DNA from: Chitinophagaceae bacterium
GTDB taxonomy: Bacteria; Bacteroidota; Bacteroidia; Chitinophagales; Chitinophagaceae
Direction: 5' to 3'
NCBI GenBank assembly: GCA_947459455.1
Contig: CANHEC010000222.1
Coordinates: forward strand, 1-5,034
DNA: 5,034 nt
The position numbers and the translations under genes were made by a program. Below, one piece after another: positions 1-5,034 of the stretch (the stretch's first letter is position 1; the number at the start of each line of letters is the position of its first letter). The notes under the pieces were generated by a model. That model was not told where the DNA came from. It ran no database searches and saw nothing but the letters and a program-made list of their open reading frames with translations.

Positions 1-176
1 AGAATACGGGCACAGGTGGTTTTGCCCACGCCCCGCGGACCACAAAACAGAAATGCGTGTGCCAGCGTACTGTTGCGAATACTGTTTTTGAGTGTGGTAG
101 TAATATGCTGCTGCCCCACTACCGAGCTAAAGGTTTGGGGGCGGTATTTTCGGGCCGAAACGATGAACTTTTCCAT
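1..176 (-). CDS. dnaX: DNA polymerase III subunit gamma/tau, N-terminal fragment
   Basis: This is the ATPase subunit of the DNA polymerase III clamp loader, which opens the sliding clamp and loads it onto primed DNA at the replication fork. Only the first 58 codons are present; the gene continues past the left edge. The protein starts MEKFIVSARKYRPQTF, and the segment VVGQQHITTTLKNSI (residues 19-33) follows, both characteristic of DnaX. The segment AHAFLFCGPRGVGKTTCAR (residues 39-57) holds a complete Walker A motif, GPRGVGKT, with the catalytic lysine at residue 52. The ATG at 174-176 is chosen because the conserved N-terminus begins there and an in-frame TAG lies seven codons upstream. No Shine-Dalgarno sequence is visible. 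A promoter-like TACATTTG ends only 6 bp before the ATG. The AAA+ lid, the zinc-binding cysteines and the tau-specific region are outside the window. RuvB or another AAA+ protein is a poor alternative because the N-terminal motif is specific to DnaX. Confidence 0.93.
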   Translation of the reverse strand, partial: MEKFIVSARKYRPQTFSSVVGQQHITTTLKNSIRNSTLAHAFLFCGPRGVGKTTCARI

Positions 177-182
177 GCAGGG

Positions 183-190
183 CAAATGTA
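183..190 (-). promoter_or_regulatory. Putative Bacteroidota -7 box for dnaX
   Basis: The minus strand reads TACATTTG, an exact match to the TAnnTTTG -7 element described for Bacteroidota housekeeping promoters. It ends 6 bp before the dnaX ATG, so transcription would start within a few bases of the start codon and leave little or no leader. I found no TTTG -33 box at 17-23 bp upstream, so this rests on one 8-bp element plus its position. Confidence 0.45.
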
Positions 191-233
191 TGGGCTAAGA
201 GAAGAAAGCAGATGACAGTTGGCGGGACTGCTG

Positions 234-303
234 ACGACGGACGACCGACGACCGACGACCGACGATTGGGGACTGGGGACCGAGGAGCGACGACCGGACT
301 TTG
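234..303. repeat. Degenerate heptanucleotide tandem array (about 10 units)
   Basis: On the plus strand the sequence can be cut into ten consecutive 7-bp units with no gap. The best units read ACGACCG (241-247, 248-254, 255-261 and 290-296). Diverged units include ACGACGG, ACGATTG, GGGACTG, GGGACCG and AGGAGCG, ending with GACTTTG. Positions 3-4 (GA) and 7 (G) are best kept. The array lies in the gap between the dnaX start and the GNAT gene stop, upstream of dnaX. Open reading frames can be drawn through it, but they consist of low-complexity sequence and resemble no protein. Origin by slippage is the simplest reading; a function is not evident. Confidence 0.8.
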
Positions 304-330
304 AGACGTTCTCCAGCCAACTCGCCAAAA

Positions 331-373
331 CCCACCCCGGCCTGCCGGCCACCCCTCCCGTGGAGGGGATGGG
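331..373. repeat. GC-rich hairpin element between the two tandem arrays
   Basis: Two adjacent stem-loops are visible. The first is CCGG (337-340) with CCGG (345-348), loop CCTG. The second is a perfect 7-bp inverted repeat, CCCCTCC (352-358) with GGAGGGG (362-368), loop CGT. An alternative outer stem could pair CCCACCCC (331-338) with GGGGATGGG (365-373) with one bulge. The style, a CACCCC tract, a CCGG hairpin and a CCCCTCC/GGAGGGG hairpin, resembles interspersed palindromic intergenic repeats that I recall from Bacteroidota genomes; that family link is from memory and unchecked. It lies downstream of the minus-strand GNAT gene and could also end transcription, but there is no T tract after the stem, so a plain intrinsic terminator is not well supported. 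Confidence 0.5.
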
Positions 374-378
374 ACTGT

Positions 379-482
379 CGGCTACCGGCTACAAACAATC
401 GGCTTCGGACTTTCGGTCTTCCCGACTTCCCATCTACCGTCTCCGGTCCTCCCGACTTCCCGACTCCGGACTTCCGGACTAC
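379..482. repeat. Degenerate 7/8-bp tandem array reaching into the GNAT gene stop codon
   Basis: The stretch begins with two identical CGGCTAC heptamers (379-385, 386-392), an AAACAAT interruption and CGGCTT (400-405). From 406 on it is a run of about ten units with consensus CSGACTTC: for example CGGACTTT (406-413), CGGTCTTC (414-421), CCGACTTC (422-429 and 452-459), CGGACTTC (467-474) and CGGACTAC (475-482). Two units are short (438-443 and 460-466), so the phase shifts. On the minus strand the phrase reads GAAGTCSG. The last unit contains the TAG stop (479-481) of the GNAT gene, so the array abuts that gene's 3' end. No protein is supported through the array. Confidence 0.8.
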
Positions 483-1639
483 AAAACAGGGTGCCGCTTA
501 AACGGTTTGCTGCGGTCGAACAGGTAGCGATAAGTAGCCAGCCGCCGGCTCAGGTTGAATTCCAGGTTTTTGGAAATGTTGTTCATTTTCGGGTTGAAAT
601 CGCCCTGCCACTGCAGTTCGGTGAGTTCGTACCGGGTGCCTGGCTGAATCACCTTGGCGGCTTCCACAATCATGTAATAGTCGATACCCGTACCCTGAAA
701 CTCGGGCACCACGCCAAACAAAATGCCTGTAAACTTTTTGATGACGCCCCGCCAGCGGTAGTACACAAACTTGAGCTTGCCCCACCAGTCGAATCTTCCG
801 TTGAGGTAGCGAAATGCTTCATTGAGATCGGGCAGGCTCAGGTACATGGCCACCGGCTTATCGTGGTGGTAGGCAAACCATACCAGTTGTTCATCCATCA
901 CGGGCTTCATGGTGGCAAAGGTCTTTTTGGCCATTTCAAGGCTCATGGTTTTGTTGCCTTCGTGCGACGCCCAGGCTTTGTTGTACACTTCGCAAAAATC
1001 TGCCGCATATTTATCGAGCTGATTTTTGCGGGCATGCTGTACCCTGAAGGCAGGATCTGCAGCAAATCGTTCGTGCGCCTTGTAAAACTTTTCGCTGAGC
1101 GGCGGCTTCACGGGGCGGCTGTAGCAGTTTTGATAAAAAAATACCTGGCAGCCGTATTGCTCCAGCAGCTGCTTATAGTACGGCGCATTGTAGTTCATGC
1201 CATACGGCGGCGGATCGAACCCTTCTACCAGCAGGCCCCACCAGTAATTACGTTCGCCAAAATTGACCGGGCCATCCATAGCCTCCATGCCCCGTGCTGC
1301 CAGCCAGTCGCGGGCCGTATCCAATAGCAGGTTGGCCGTCGCCTGATCGTCTGTGCAATCAAAAAAGCCGAAGCAACCGGTAGGCTGTTCGTCGCCCTTG
1401 TTTTTGTACCGCTTGTTGGTATAAGCCGCTATCCGCCCAATAAAATTACCCTCCGCATCTTGCAGCAGCCAGCGAGTGGCTTCGCCTTGGCGGAAGGATT
1501 TGTTTTTTGTTTTGTCGAATACCTGTTCTACGTCTTTGTCGAGTGGACGTATATAGTTAGGATCGTGGCCCAACAACCGGACCGGAACCAGCAAAAACTG
1601 GCGGGCCAGCTTTGCATCGGTTACTTCTACTATTCGCAT
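479..1639 (-). CDS. GNAT-fold (YghO-like) N-acetyltransferase family protein
   Basis: This 386-residue cytoplasmic protein has no signal peptide or membrane segment. It belongs, as far as I can tell, to the large GNAT-related family that includes E. coli YghO; the substrate is unknown. The central conserved block runs from about residue 88 to 165, with the landmarks GPVNFGERNYWWGLLVEGFD (123-142), then PPYGMNYNAPYY (144-155). The C-terminal part looks like a GNAT acyl-CoA domain: FGVVPEFQGTGIDYYMI (308-324) contains a Q-x-x-G-x-D version of the acetyl-CoA pyrophosphate loop, where the usual last position is G or A. It is followed by a strand/helix with ELQWQGDFNPKMNNI and ATYRYLFD near the end, typical of the GNAT C-terminus. 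Two tandem GNAT folds are possible given the length. The ATG at 1637-1639 is favoured by the conserved beginning and by the gap of only 21 bp to the preceding gene. It may be cotranscribed with the transpeptidase gene upstream or use its own promoter. Enzymatic activity is inference. Confidence 0.8.
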   Translation of the reverse strand: MRIVEVTDAKLARQFLLVPVRLLGHDPNYIRPLDKDVEQVFDKTKNKSFRQGEATRWLLQDAEGNFIGRIAAYTNKRYKNKGDEQPTGCFGFFDCTDDQATANLLLDTARDWLAARGMEAMDGPVNFGERNYWWGLLVEGFDPPPYGMNYNAPYYKQLLEQYGCQVFFYQNCYSRPVKPPLSEKFYKAHERFAADPAFRVQHARKNQLDKYAADFCEVYNKAWASHEGNKTMSLEMAKKTFATMKPVMDEQLVWFAYHHDKPVAMYLSLPDLNEAFRYLNGRFDWWGKLKFVYYRWRGVIKKFTGILFGVVPEFQGTGIDYYMIVEAAKVIQPGTRYELTELQWQGDFNPKMNNISKNLEFNLSRRLATYRYLFDRSKPFKRHPVL

Positions 1640-1643
1640 GCGG

Positions 1644-1678
1644 CAAATGTAAGGCGGGGGCTATTTGCTGGCACCAAA
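1644..1678 (-). promoter_or_regulatory. Putative Bacteroidota promoter for the GNAT gene
   Basis: On the minus strand TTTG (plus-strand CAAA at 1675-1678) is followed after 23 bp by TACATTTG (1644-1651), matching the Bacteroidota TTTG/TAnnTTTG promoter form at the long end of its spacing range. The -7 box ends 4 bp before the GNAT ATG, so the transcript would begin at or next to the start codon. The -33 box lies inside the last codons of the L,D-transpeptidase gene, so the GNAT gene could be expressed separately from it. Confidence 0.45.
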
Positions 1679-3271
1679 CAGCCGTGTTGCCAGCTGCTCA
1701 TCGTGGCCATACAGGTCGGGGCGACTCTGCAGCAGCCCGGCCGCATCTACCCAGCAGGTAAAATATCCGATGAACACCGGAATCGGATCCTTTACAGTCA
1801 CCGTCCATTCCGCCGTGCTATCCATGGCGGCTCTTATACGGCCTTCATCAAAGCCCGGCTGGCGCTGCAGTACCCACTCTGCCAGTGCCGGCGCATCGGC
1901 CACCCGAATACAGCCGTGGCTGAAAGCCCGCTTGTTTTGGCCAAACAAGCTTTTGCTCGGCGTATCGTGCAGGTAAATGCTGTAGCTGTTTGGAAACAAA
2001 AATTTCACCTGGCCCAGCGAGTTGCCAGGTCCCGGCTTTTGGCGCACCATGGGTAGCCCATCGGCATAGCGGCCTACTATTTCCATATTGCGCCTTTTGA
2101 AGTAAGCTTCGCTGCGACCCATTTCGTTTTTCACGATACTGTAGGGCACATTCCAATACGGCGCAAACACGACGTACCTCATTTGCCCGTTGAACACCAC
2201 TGTATTCGTAGCCGGCTTTCCCACCACCACATTCATTTCAAACACATGGCGGCCGCTATCGTAGGCATGCAGTTTAAACTCCGGAATGTTTACCACCAGG
2301 TAGCGGCCCTGCCCGGGCCTCGGTACCCAGCGGGCCCGCTCCATATTGATGCGCAGCTGGCGGATGCGCACCGCCAGCGGTTCATTGAGCGACTGGCGGG
2401 TAGCGGGGCCCCATTGGCCGGTAGGCGGCAGGCCCATGCGCTGCTGGTACTGGCGCAGCGCCCTGGTAGCAGCATCCGTCCAGCCGGCGCCCGTATCGGC
2501 AGCGGCCAAATCGCCCAGCACCCACAGCCGGTGCTGCAGCGCAGCTATCATACCGCTATCGCCATTTTGCAGGGTTGTTTTCCCAAAGTCAATCTCGGGC
2601 CATGGCTCGGTAGCCTGCAGCTGCAGGTAGCGGGCCAACTGGCGCCGCAGGCTTTCGAAAAGCGGATGCACCGGCAGCAGGCCGGCCACATCGGCCGAAT
2701 CGCTGGCCAGCAGGGTATCCAAAAAACGACGAGGGTCCAACTTTTTCTTGGGAATGAACCAGCCAAGGTCCCGCAAATTCAATTGCTTATTGGCGGCATA
2801 GGCTCGCTCGGCATAGCGAAAAAAATGCCGGGTCAGCAGCAGTTCGGCCCGCACCTGCTCGTCGGCCGACCACACGGTGCCTGCCGCTGCTTGTTCAGCC
2901 GGCAGCAACTGGCGAAGCAGGCTATCAAAAGCAGGCACATACAAACTACTGTCAGCCACACTTTCGCGGTAGCTGCTGTACAGGTTGGCAAACAGTTGTG
3001 CCTGCAGCGAAAATCCGCTGCTATCAAACCACGCATATTGGTAGTTGCGATCGTGATAAAAACTGAGCATGGCGGCACTGTCCTGCGCATTAAGTCGCTC
3101 GGCGGCAATGAAAGCGTACAGACGGGCCGAATCGAAAAAACGAGGAATAAAAGCATTGACGATGGTTACAGAAGTATCTACCGGCTGCACTTCGGCAGAA
3201 GACGCCAGTGGCTCCTGACAAGCAAGCCAACCGGTACACAGAACCGCTAACAGTAATCGAATTTGCTTCAT
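1661..3271 (-). CDS. YcbB/LdtD-like L,D-transpeptidase, putative lipoprotein
   Basis: This enzyme of 536 residues forms 3-3 peptidoglycan crosslinks or attaches proteins to the wall, using a cysteine nucleophile on L,D-tetrapeptide stems in the periplasm. The order is: signal peptide with lipobox-like GWLAC (Cys18); an N-terminal scaffold region of about residues 40-225 as in the YcbB family; a peptidoglycan-binding type 1 domain at about 231-297 (LQNGDSGMIAALQHRL, then a TDAATRALRQYQ helix); and a YkuD catalytic domain from about 322. The catalytic motif is His435 (YLHDTP) followed by SHGCIRV (451-457), with Cys454 as nucleophile. PYWNVPYSIVKNE (371-383) and FTCWVDAAGLLQSRPDLYG near the C-terminus are family signatures. 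It is shorter than E. coli LdtD (about 615). The ATG at 3269-3271 is chosen because MKQIRLLLAVLCTGWLAC is a clean signal peptide; an in-frame ATG 45 bp further upstream would put 15 polar residues before it. The lipobox is unusual in having Trp at -3, so lipidation is less certain than export. Confidence 0.93.
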   Translation of the reverse strand: MKQIRLLLAVLCTGWLACQEPLASSAEVQPVDTSVTIVNAFIPRFFDSARLYAFIAAERLNAQDSAAMLSFYHDRNYQYAWFDSSGFSLQAQLFANLYSSYRESVADSSLYVPAFDSLLRQLLPAEQAAAGTVWSADEQVRAELLLTRHFFRYAERAYAANKQLNLRDLGWFIPKKKLDPRRFLDTLLASDSADVAGLLPVHPLFESLRRQLARYLQLQATEPWPEIDFGKTTLQNGDSGMIAALQHRLWVLGDLAAADTGAGWTDAATRALRQYQQRMGLPPTGQWGPATRQSLNEPLAVRIRQLRINMERARWVPRPGQGRYLVVNIPEFKLHAYDSGRHVFEMNVVVGKPATNTVVFNGQMRYVVFAPYWNVPYSIVKNEMGRSEAYFKRRNMEIVGRYADGLPMVRQKPGPGNSLGQVKFLFPNSYSIYLHDTPSKSLFGQNKRAFSHGCIRVADAPALAEWVLQRQPGFDEGRIRAAMDSTAEWTVTVKDPIPVFIGYFTCWVDAAGLLQSRPDLYGHDEQLATRLFGASK

Positions 3272-3300
3272 TCCATGATTTGTGTTAAAATATGGATACC

Positions 3301-3308
3301 CGAAGGTA
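3301..3308 (-). promoter_or_regulatory. Possible -7 box for the L,D-transpeptidase gene
   Basis: The minus strand reads TACCTTCG, one mismatch from TAnnTTTG, and ends 29 bp before the chosen ATG. This would give a leader of roughly 25 bases and would place the alternative upstream ATG (3316) ahead of transcription, in line with the chosen start. No TTTG partner is visible at the expected spacing, so the call is weak. Confidence 0.2.
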
Positions 3309-3339
3309 GGCATCAATACCTCGCCCCCCTTAATTGTCG

Positions 3340-3347
3340 TAACTTTC
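3340..3347 (+). promoter_or_regulatory. Possible -7 box for the YtxH/Holin-X operon
   Basis: TAACTTTC differs from TAnnTTTG only in the last base and lies 39 bp before the first ATG of the plus-strand operon. A -33 TTTG is not seen at 17-23 bp upstream. The divergent 115-bp gap must hold promoters for both directions, which is the main support. Confidence 0.25.
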
Positions 3348-3386
3348 CGCTAGCCCACATCCACAAATCATGCAGGGCTACTGATT

Positions 3387-3611
3387 ATGACAAACGGAAC
3401 AAAAACACTCTTAGGCTTTTTGGCAGGTATTGCTGTAGGCGCCGGCGCTTATGCGTTCTTGAAATCCAGAAAAGGACAGGCACTGAAAGAAGACCTGAAA
3501 GAGAAAGCAGATGGTGTAAAGGATGAGTTGAGCACGCTGCTGGAAAAAGGAAAAGCCAAGCTGCAGGAGTGGGAAAACGAACACAACAAAACCAGCACCA
3601 GTAATAGCTAA
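3387..3611 (+). CDS. YtxH domain-containing small membrane protein
   Basis: This 74-residue protein has one N-terminal membrane segment (about residues 7-25, TLLGFLAGIAVGAGAYAFL) carrying a glycine-zipper spacing G10xxxG14xxxG18. A positively charged stop (KSRKG) and a highly charged helical tail rich in K and E (about residues 30-66) follow. This is the layout of YtxH-family proteins and of the functionally similar DUF883/YqjD group, which are general-stress-linked inner-membrane proteins; the molecular role is not settled. It is the first gene of a three-gene operon, with 5 bp to the next ATG. The ATG at 3387-3389 is the only in-frame start that keeps the membrane segment. A four-codon reading frame (MQGY, 3370-3384) ends just before it and is probably chance. 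Family call is good; function is inference. Confidence 0.85.
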   Translation: MTNGTKTLLGFLAGIAVGAGAYAFLKSRKGQALKEDLKEKADGVKDELSTLLEKGKAKLQEWENEHNKTSTSNS

Positions 3612-3616
3612 GCCAA

Positions 3617-3994
3617 ATGGCCAACGAATCAAATAGCCTAACCGACGACGTGCAGGACAGCATAAAAAACCTGCTGGCCGACCGACTGCTGCTAGCCAAA
3701 ATGGAAGCTGCAGAAAAAACAGCCTTGCTGAGTTCGCGGCTGCTCATCAGTATGCTGGCTGCTGGCCTTGCCCTGCTTGTTATGCTGTTTTTGAGCCTGA
3801 TGGCCTGCTACTATTTCGGGCAGCTGTTCGGCAGTATGCTGGCTGGCTTCGCCACGGTAGCAGGCATCTACCTGCTATTGCTGTTGCTGCTGCTCACGGT
3901 GTGGCGCCGCCCGCTGCAGCATCGCATCGAAAACACCGTAGTACGCACCATTTTTTCATCCGACGATTCTGAAACACCTGCTACTCACTCGTGA
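3617..3994 (+). CDS. Phage holin family (Holin-X/YqjE-like) membrane protein
   Basis: This 125-residue protein starts with a polar, probably helical N-terminal part (residues 1-40, with the ADRLLLAKMEAAEK helix). It then has two membrane segments, about residues 42-67 and 71-95, the second containing an unbroken run of leucines (86-93). A basic WRRP turn and a polar tail follow. The pattern fits the Holin-X superfamily III group (PF07332 type), which includes E. coli YqjE and is chromosomal and widespread. Despite the family name, nothing here suggests a prophage: there are no endolysin or structural genes nearby. It begins 5 bp after the YtxH-like gene and ends in a 4-bp overlap with the next gene, so the three are very likely cotranscribed and may work together in the inner membrane. 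Exact function is unknown. Confidence 0.85.
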   Translation: MANESNSLTDDVQDSIKNLLADRLLLAKMEAAEKTALLSSRLLISMLAAGLALLVMLFLSLMACYYFGQLFGSMLAGFATVAGIYLLLLLLLLTVWRRPLQHRIENTVVRTIFSSDDSETPATHS

Positions 3995-4347
3995 AGTACG
4001 GCCCCTCATATCAACCACGCCAGCCTATTACCAACCTGGCCACCTTGCGTGCCGAAAAGCGTCAGCTCCGCCGGCACATTACCGCTGCCGATGAGCAACT
4101 ACGCCAATCGATACGGCAGTGGCCGATAGCCGCTGCATGGCAGGGGCTACAGCGGGTAGGCGGCTTGCTGGCTGGTACCGGATTTGGTCGCATTTTTCAA
4201 AAGGTACTTGCAGGCCAACATGAAGCCAGCAGCAGCTTTTGGATGAAACTGCTAAAGTCTACCGCTGTATTTGCCGGTGTAAAAATTGGCGAACACCTGA
4301 TGAAGAAAATGAACGAGGGCAAGGATGATGATGACAGCCATGAATGA
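3991..4347 (+). CDS. Small conserved-type hypothetical protein, YqjK-like by position
   Basis: This 118-residue protein starts at GTG, which overlaps the TGA of the preceding gene in GTGA (3991-3994), a usual sign of translational coupling. No other start lies early enough to keep the conserved-looking N-terminal half. Residues 16-44 (ATLRAEKRQLRRHI, then DEQLRQSIRQW) form a strongly charged, probably amphipathic helix. The middle (about 46-72) is Gly- and Ala-rich and mildly hydrophobic, and about 82-102 (SFWMKLLKSTAVFAGVKIG) could associate with the membrane. The tail is lysine-rich and then acidic (KDDDDSHE). I do not recognise a named family from sequence. Its place after a YtxH-like and a Holin-X protein parallels yqjK after yqjD and yqjE in E. 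coli, which is inference from order, size and the charged N-terminal helix only. Confidence 0.75.
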   Translation: MKYGPSYQPRQPITNLATLRAEKRQLRRHITAADEQLRQSIRQWPIAAAWQGLQRVGGLLAGTGFGRIFQKVLAGQHEASSSFWMKLLKSTAVFAGVKIGEHLMKKMNEGKDDDDSHE

Positions 4348-4378
4348 GTGAAGCACTCTTTCATTTACTAGCTTTTTT
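4346..4378 (+). terminator. Possible terminator after the three-gene operon
   Basis: GAGTG (4346-4350) and CACTC (4354-4358) form a 5-bp stem with an AAG loop, starting within the last stop codon. A T-rich stretch follows and includes six T at 4373-4378. The U tract is about 14 bp from the stem, farther than in a standard intrinsic terminator. An outer stem AATGA (4343-4347) with TCATT (4361-4365) would shorten that distance. The region sits between convergent genes only 45 bp apart, so some termination signal is expected. Confidence 0.35.
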
Positions 4379-4392
4379 GCTACTGCACCTTG

Positions 4393-5034
4393 CTACAGCC
4401 GCCACTTCTTTTGCAAGTCGGCTACTATCAGCCGCGCATGTTCGCGGCTGTTTTCTATAAACCATTTATGCGTATCCATGCCGCCGCATACCACGCCGGC
4501 CAGGTAAAGGCCGGGCACGTTGGTTTCCATGCTGGCAGGGTTGTAGGCAGGTTGTTGCTTTTCGTCGGCCGATAGCTGAATACCCATGCTGCGCAGCCAT
4601 TGCCCATTGGGTTGGTAACCGGTCATGGCTATCACAAAATCATTGGCCAGCGTAACGATACCGTTTGGTGTGGCAATGTCTGCTTCGTCGGGGCGGATGG
4701 CCAGCAGTTTCGACTGCGGATAGGCTTTTATACTCCCCTCTTCAATTCGATTGATGATATCGGGCCTTACCCAATATTTGACCCGCTCACCAATGCTGGC
4801 TTCCCTGAAAAGCATGCTTACCTCTGCCCCTTTTCGCCAGGTTTCGAGGGCCGCATCTACAGCCGAGTTATTGGCACCCACCACCAACACTTTTTGAAAC
4901 GCATAGTAGTGAGGGTCATTGTAATAATGCGTCACCTTGGGCAGGTCTTCGCCGGGCACATTCATACGCACCGGCAGGTCGTAAAATCCGGTGGCTACTA
5001 CCACTGCTTTTGCCCCATAAACAGCTTTATTGCT
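4393..5034 (-). CDS. ypdA: YpdA-family bacillithiol disulfide reductase, C-terminal part
   Basis: This is an FAD- and NADPH-dependent flavoprotein that reduces bacillithiol disulfide and so keeps the low-molecular-weight thiol pool reduced in the cytoplasm. The last 213 codons are present; the start lies beyond the right edge, and the frame is open to position 5034. The usual length is about 320-330 residues, so the N-terminal FAD GxGxxG motif is not visible. Seen in the fragment: VVVATGFYDLP (11-21) and MNVPGEDLPKV (24-34), the NADPH-binding motif VVGANNSAVDAALE (51-64), AMTGYQP (136-142), SMETNVPGLYLAGV (168-181), and FIENSREHA (192-200). Where thioredoxin reductase has its CxxC pair just before the NADPH motif, this protein has only THYYNDPHY, which argues for YpdA rather than TrxB. 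The gene is convergent with the small membrane operon. The flavin monooxygenase family is a weaker alternative. Confidence 0.9.
   Translation of the reverse strand, partial: SNKAVYGAKAVVVATGFYDLPVRMNVPGEDLPKVTHYYNDPHYYAFQKVLVVGANNSAVDAALETWRKGAEVSMLFREASIGERVKYWVRPDIINRIEEGSIKAYPQSKLLAIRPDEADIATPNGIVTLANDFVIAMTGYQPNGQWLRSMGIQLSADEKQQPAYNPASMETNVPGLYLAGVVCGGMDTHKWFIENSREHARLIVADLQKKWRL

Noticed and set aside
234..482. CRISPR array
   Set aside because: Units are 7-8 bp, contiguous and without unique spacers, so the repeat-spacer structure is absent.
219..527. Small open frames in the repeat block upstream of dnaX
   Set aside because: Their translations are low-complexity products of the tandem units (repeated RRP, TTDD or SRLP patterns), expected from any frame through such repeats.
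491..1327. A 278-codon open frame on the plus strand opposite the GNAT gene
   Set aside because: Antisense shadow of a conserved protein, with no family resemblance.
1460..2056. A 198-codon plus-strand frame spanning the gap between the GNAT and transpeptidase genes
   Set aside because: It lies across two well-supported minus-strand genes and their junction, with no promoter or recognisable domain.
2183..3250. A 355-codon open frame on the plus strand opposite the L,D-transpeptidase gene
   Set aside because: It is fully antisense to a gene with clear catalytic motifs, shows no recognisable domain, and long antisense frames are common in GC-rich coding DNA.
3272..3316. Upstream in-frame ATG giving a 15-residue longer L,D-transpeptidase
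   Set aside because: It would put a polar extension before a complete signal peptide and would lie upstream of the candidate promoter box.
3370..3384. Four-codon leader peptide (MQGY) just before the YtxH-like gene
   Set aside because: Too short to show coding signal, no regulatory codon run and no attenuator structure; probably chance.
3617..3994. Prophage lysis holin
   Set aside because: The family name suggests phage, but no endolysin, spanin or structural genes are near, and the operon context matches chromosomal YqjE-type proteins.

Overview
The window looks like chromosomal DNA of a member of the Bacteroidota, most plausibly Chitinophagales/Chitinophagaceae; the family-level placement is inference. 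Supporting signs are the DnaX N-terminus, the YcbB-like L,D-transpeptidase lipoprotein, a YpdA-type bacillithiol disulfide reductase, promoter boxes of the Bacteroidota TAnnTTTG type, and the absence of clear Shine-Dalgarno sequences in front of the genes. I see no rRNA, tRNA, CRISPR array, transposase or phage module.

Layout. Positions 1-176 (minus) hold the first 58 codons of dnaX, which runs off the left edge. Positions 177-478 are a gene-free stretch made largely of short-period degenerate tandem repeats: a 7-bp array at 234-303 and a 7/8-bp array at 379-482, with a GC-rich hairpin element between them at 331-373. The second array runs into the stop codon of the next gene. Positions 479-1639 (minus) encode a GNAT-fold (YghO-like) protein. 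It lies 21 bp downstream of a large L,D-transpeptidase lipoprotein gene (1661-3271, minus); a promoter-like sequence for the GNAT gene overlaps the 3' end of the transpeptidase gene. A 115-bp divergent intergenic region (3272-3386) separates these from a tight plus-strand operon of three small membrane or membrane-associated proteins: YtxH-like, Holin-X/YqjE-like and a YqjK-like third member (3387-4347). A short convergent gap with a possible terminator follows. The window ends in the C-terminal two thirds of a ypdA-type flavoprotein (4393-5034, minus).

How the genes fit together. The transpeptidase crosslinks or modifies peptidoglycan in the periplasm. The divergent three-gene operon resembles, in order and protein type, the enterobacterial yqjD-yqjE-yqjK stress cassette, so the centre of the window has a cell-envelope theme. 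dnaX (replication clamp loader) and ypdA (thiol redox) are housekeeping genes with no evident link to it.

I do not see a convincing undescribed multi-gene system. The most unusual part is the intergenic repeat block at 234-482. Next are the TACATTTG boxes placed only 4-6 bp before the dnaX and GNAT start codons, which would predict leaderless or nearly leaderless transcripts.
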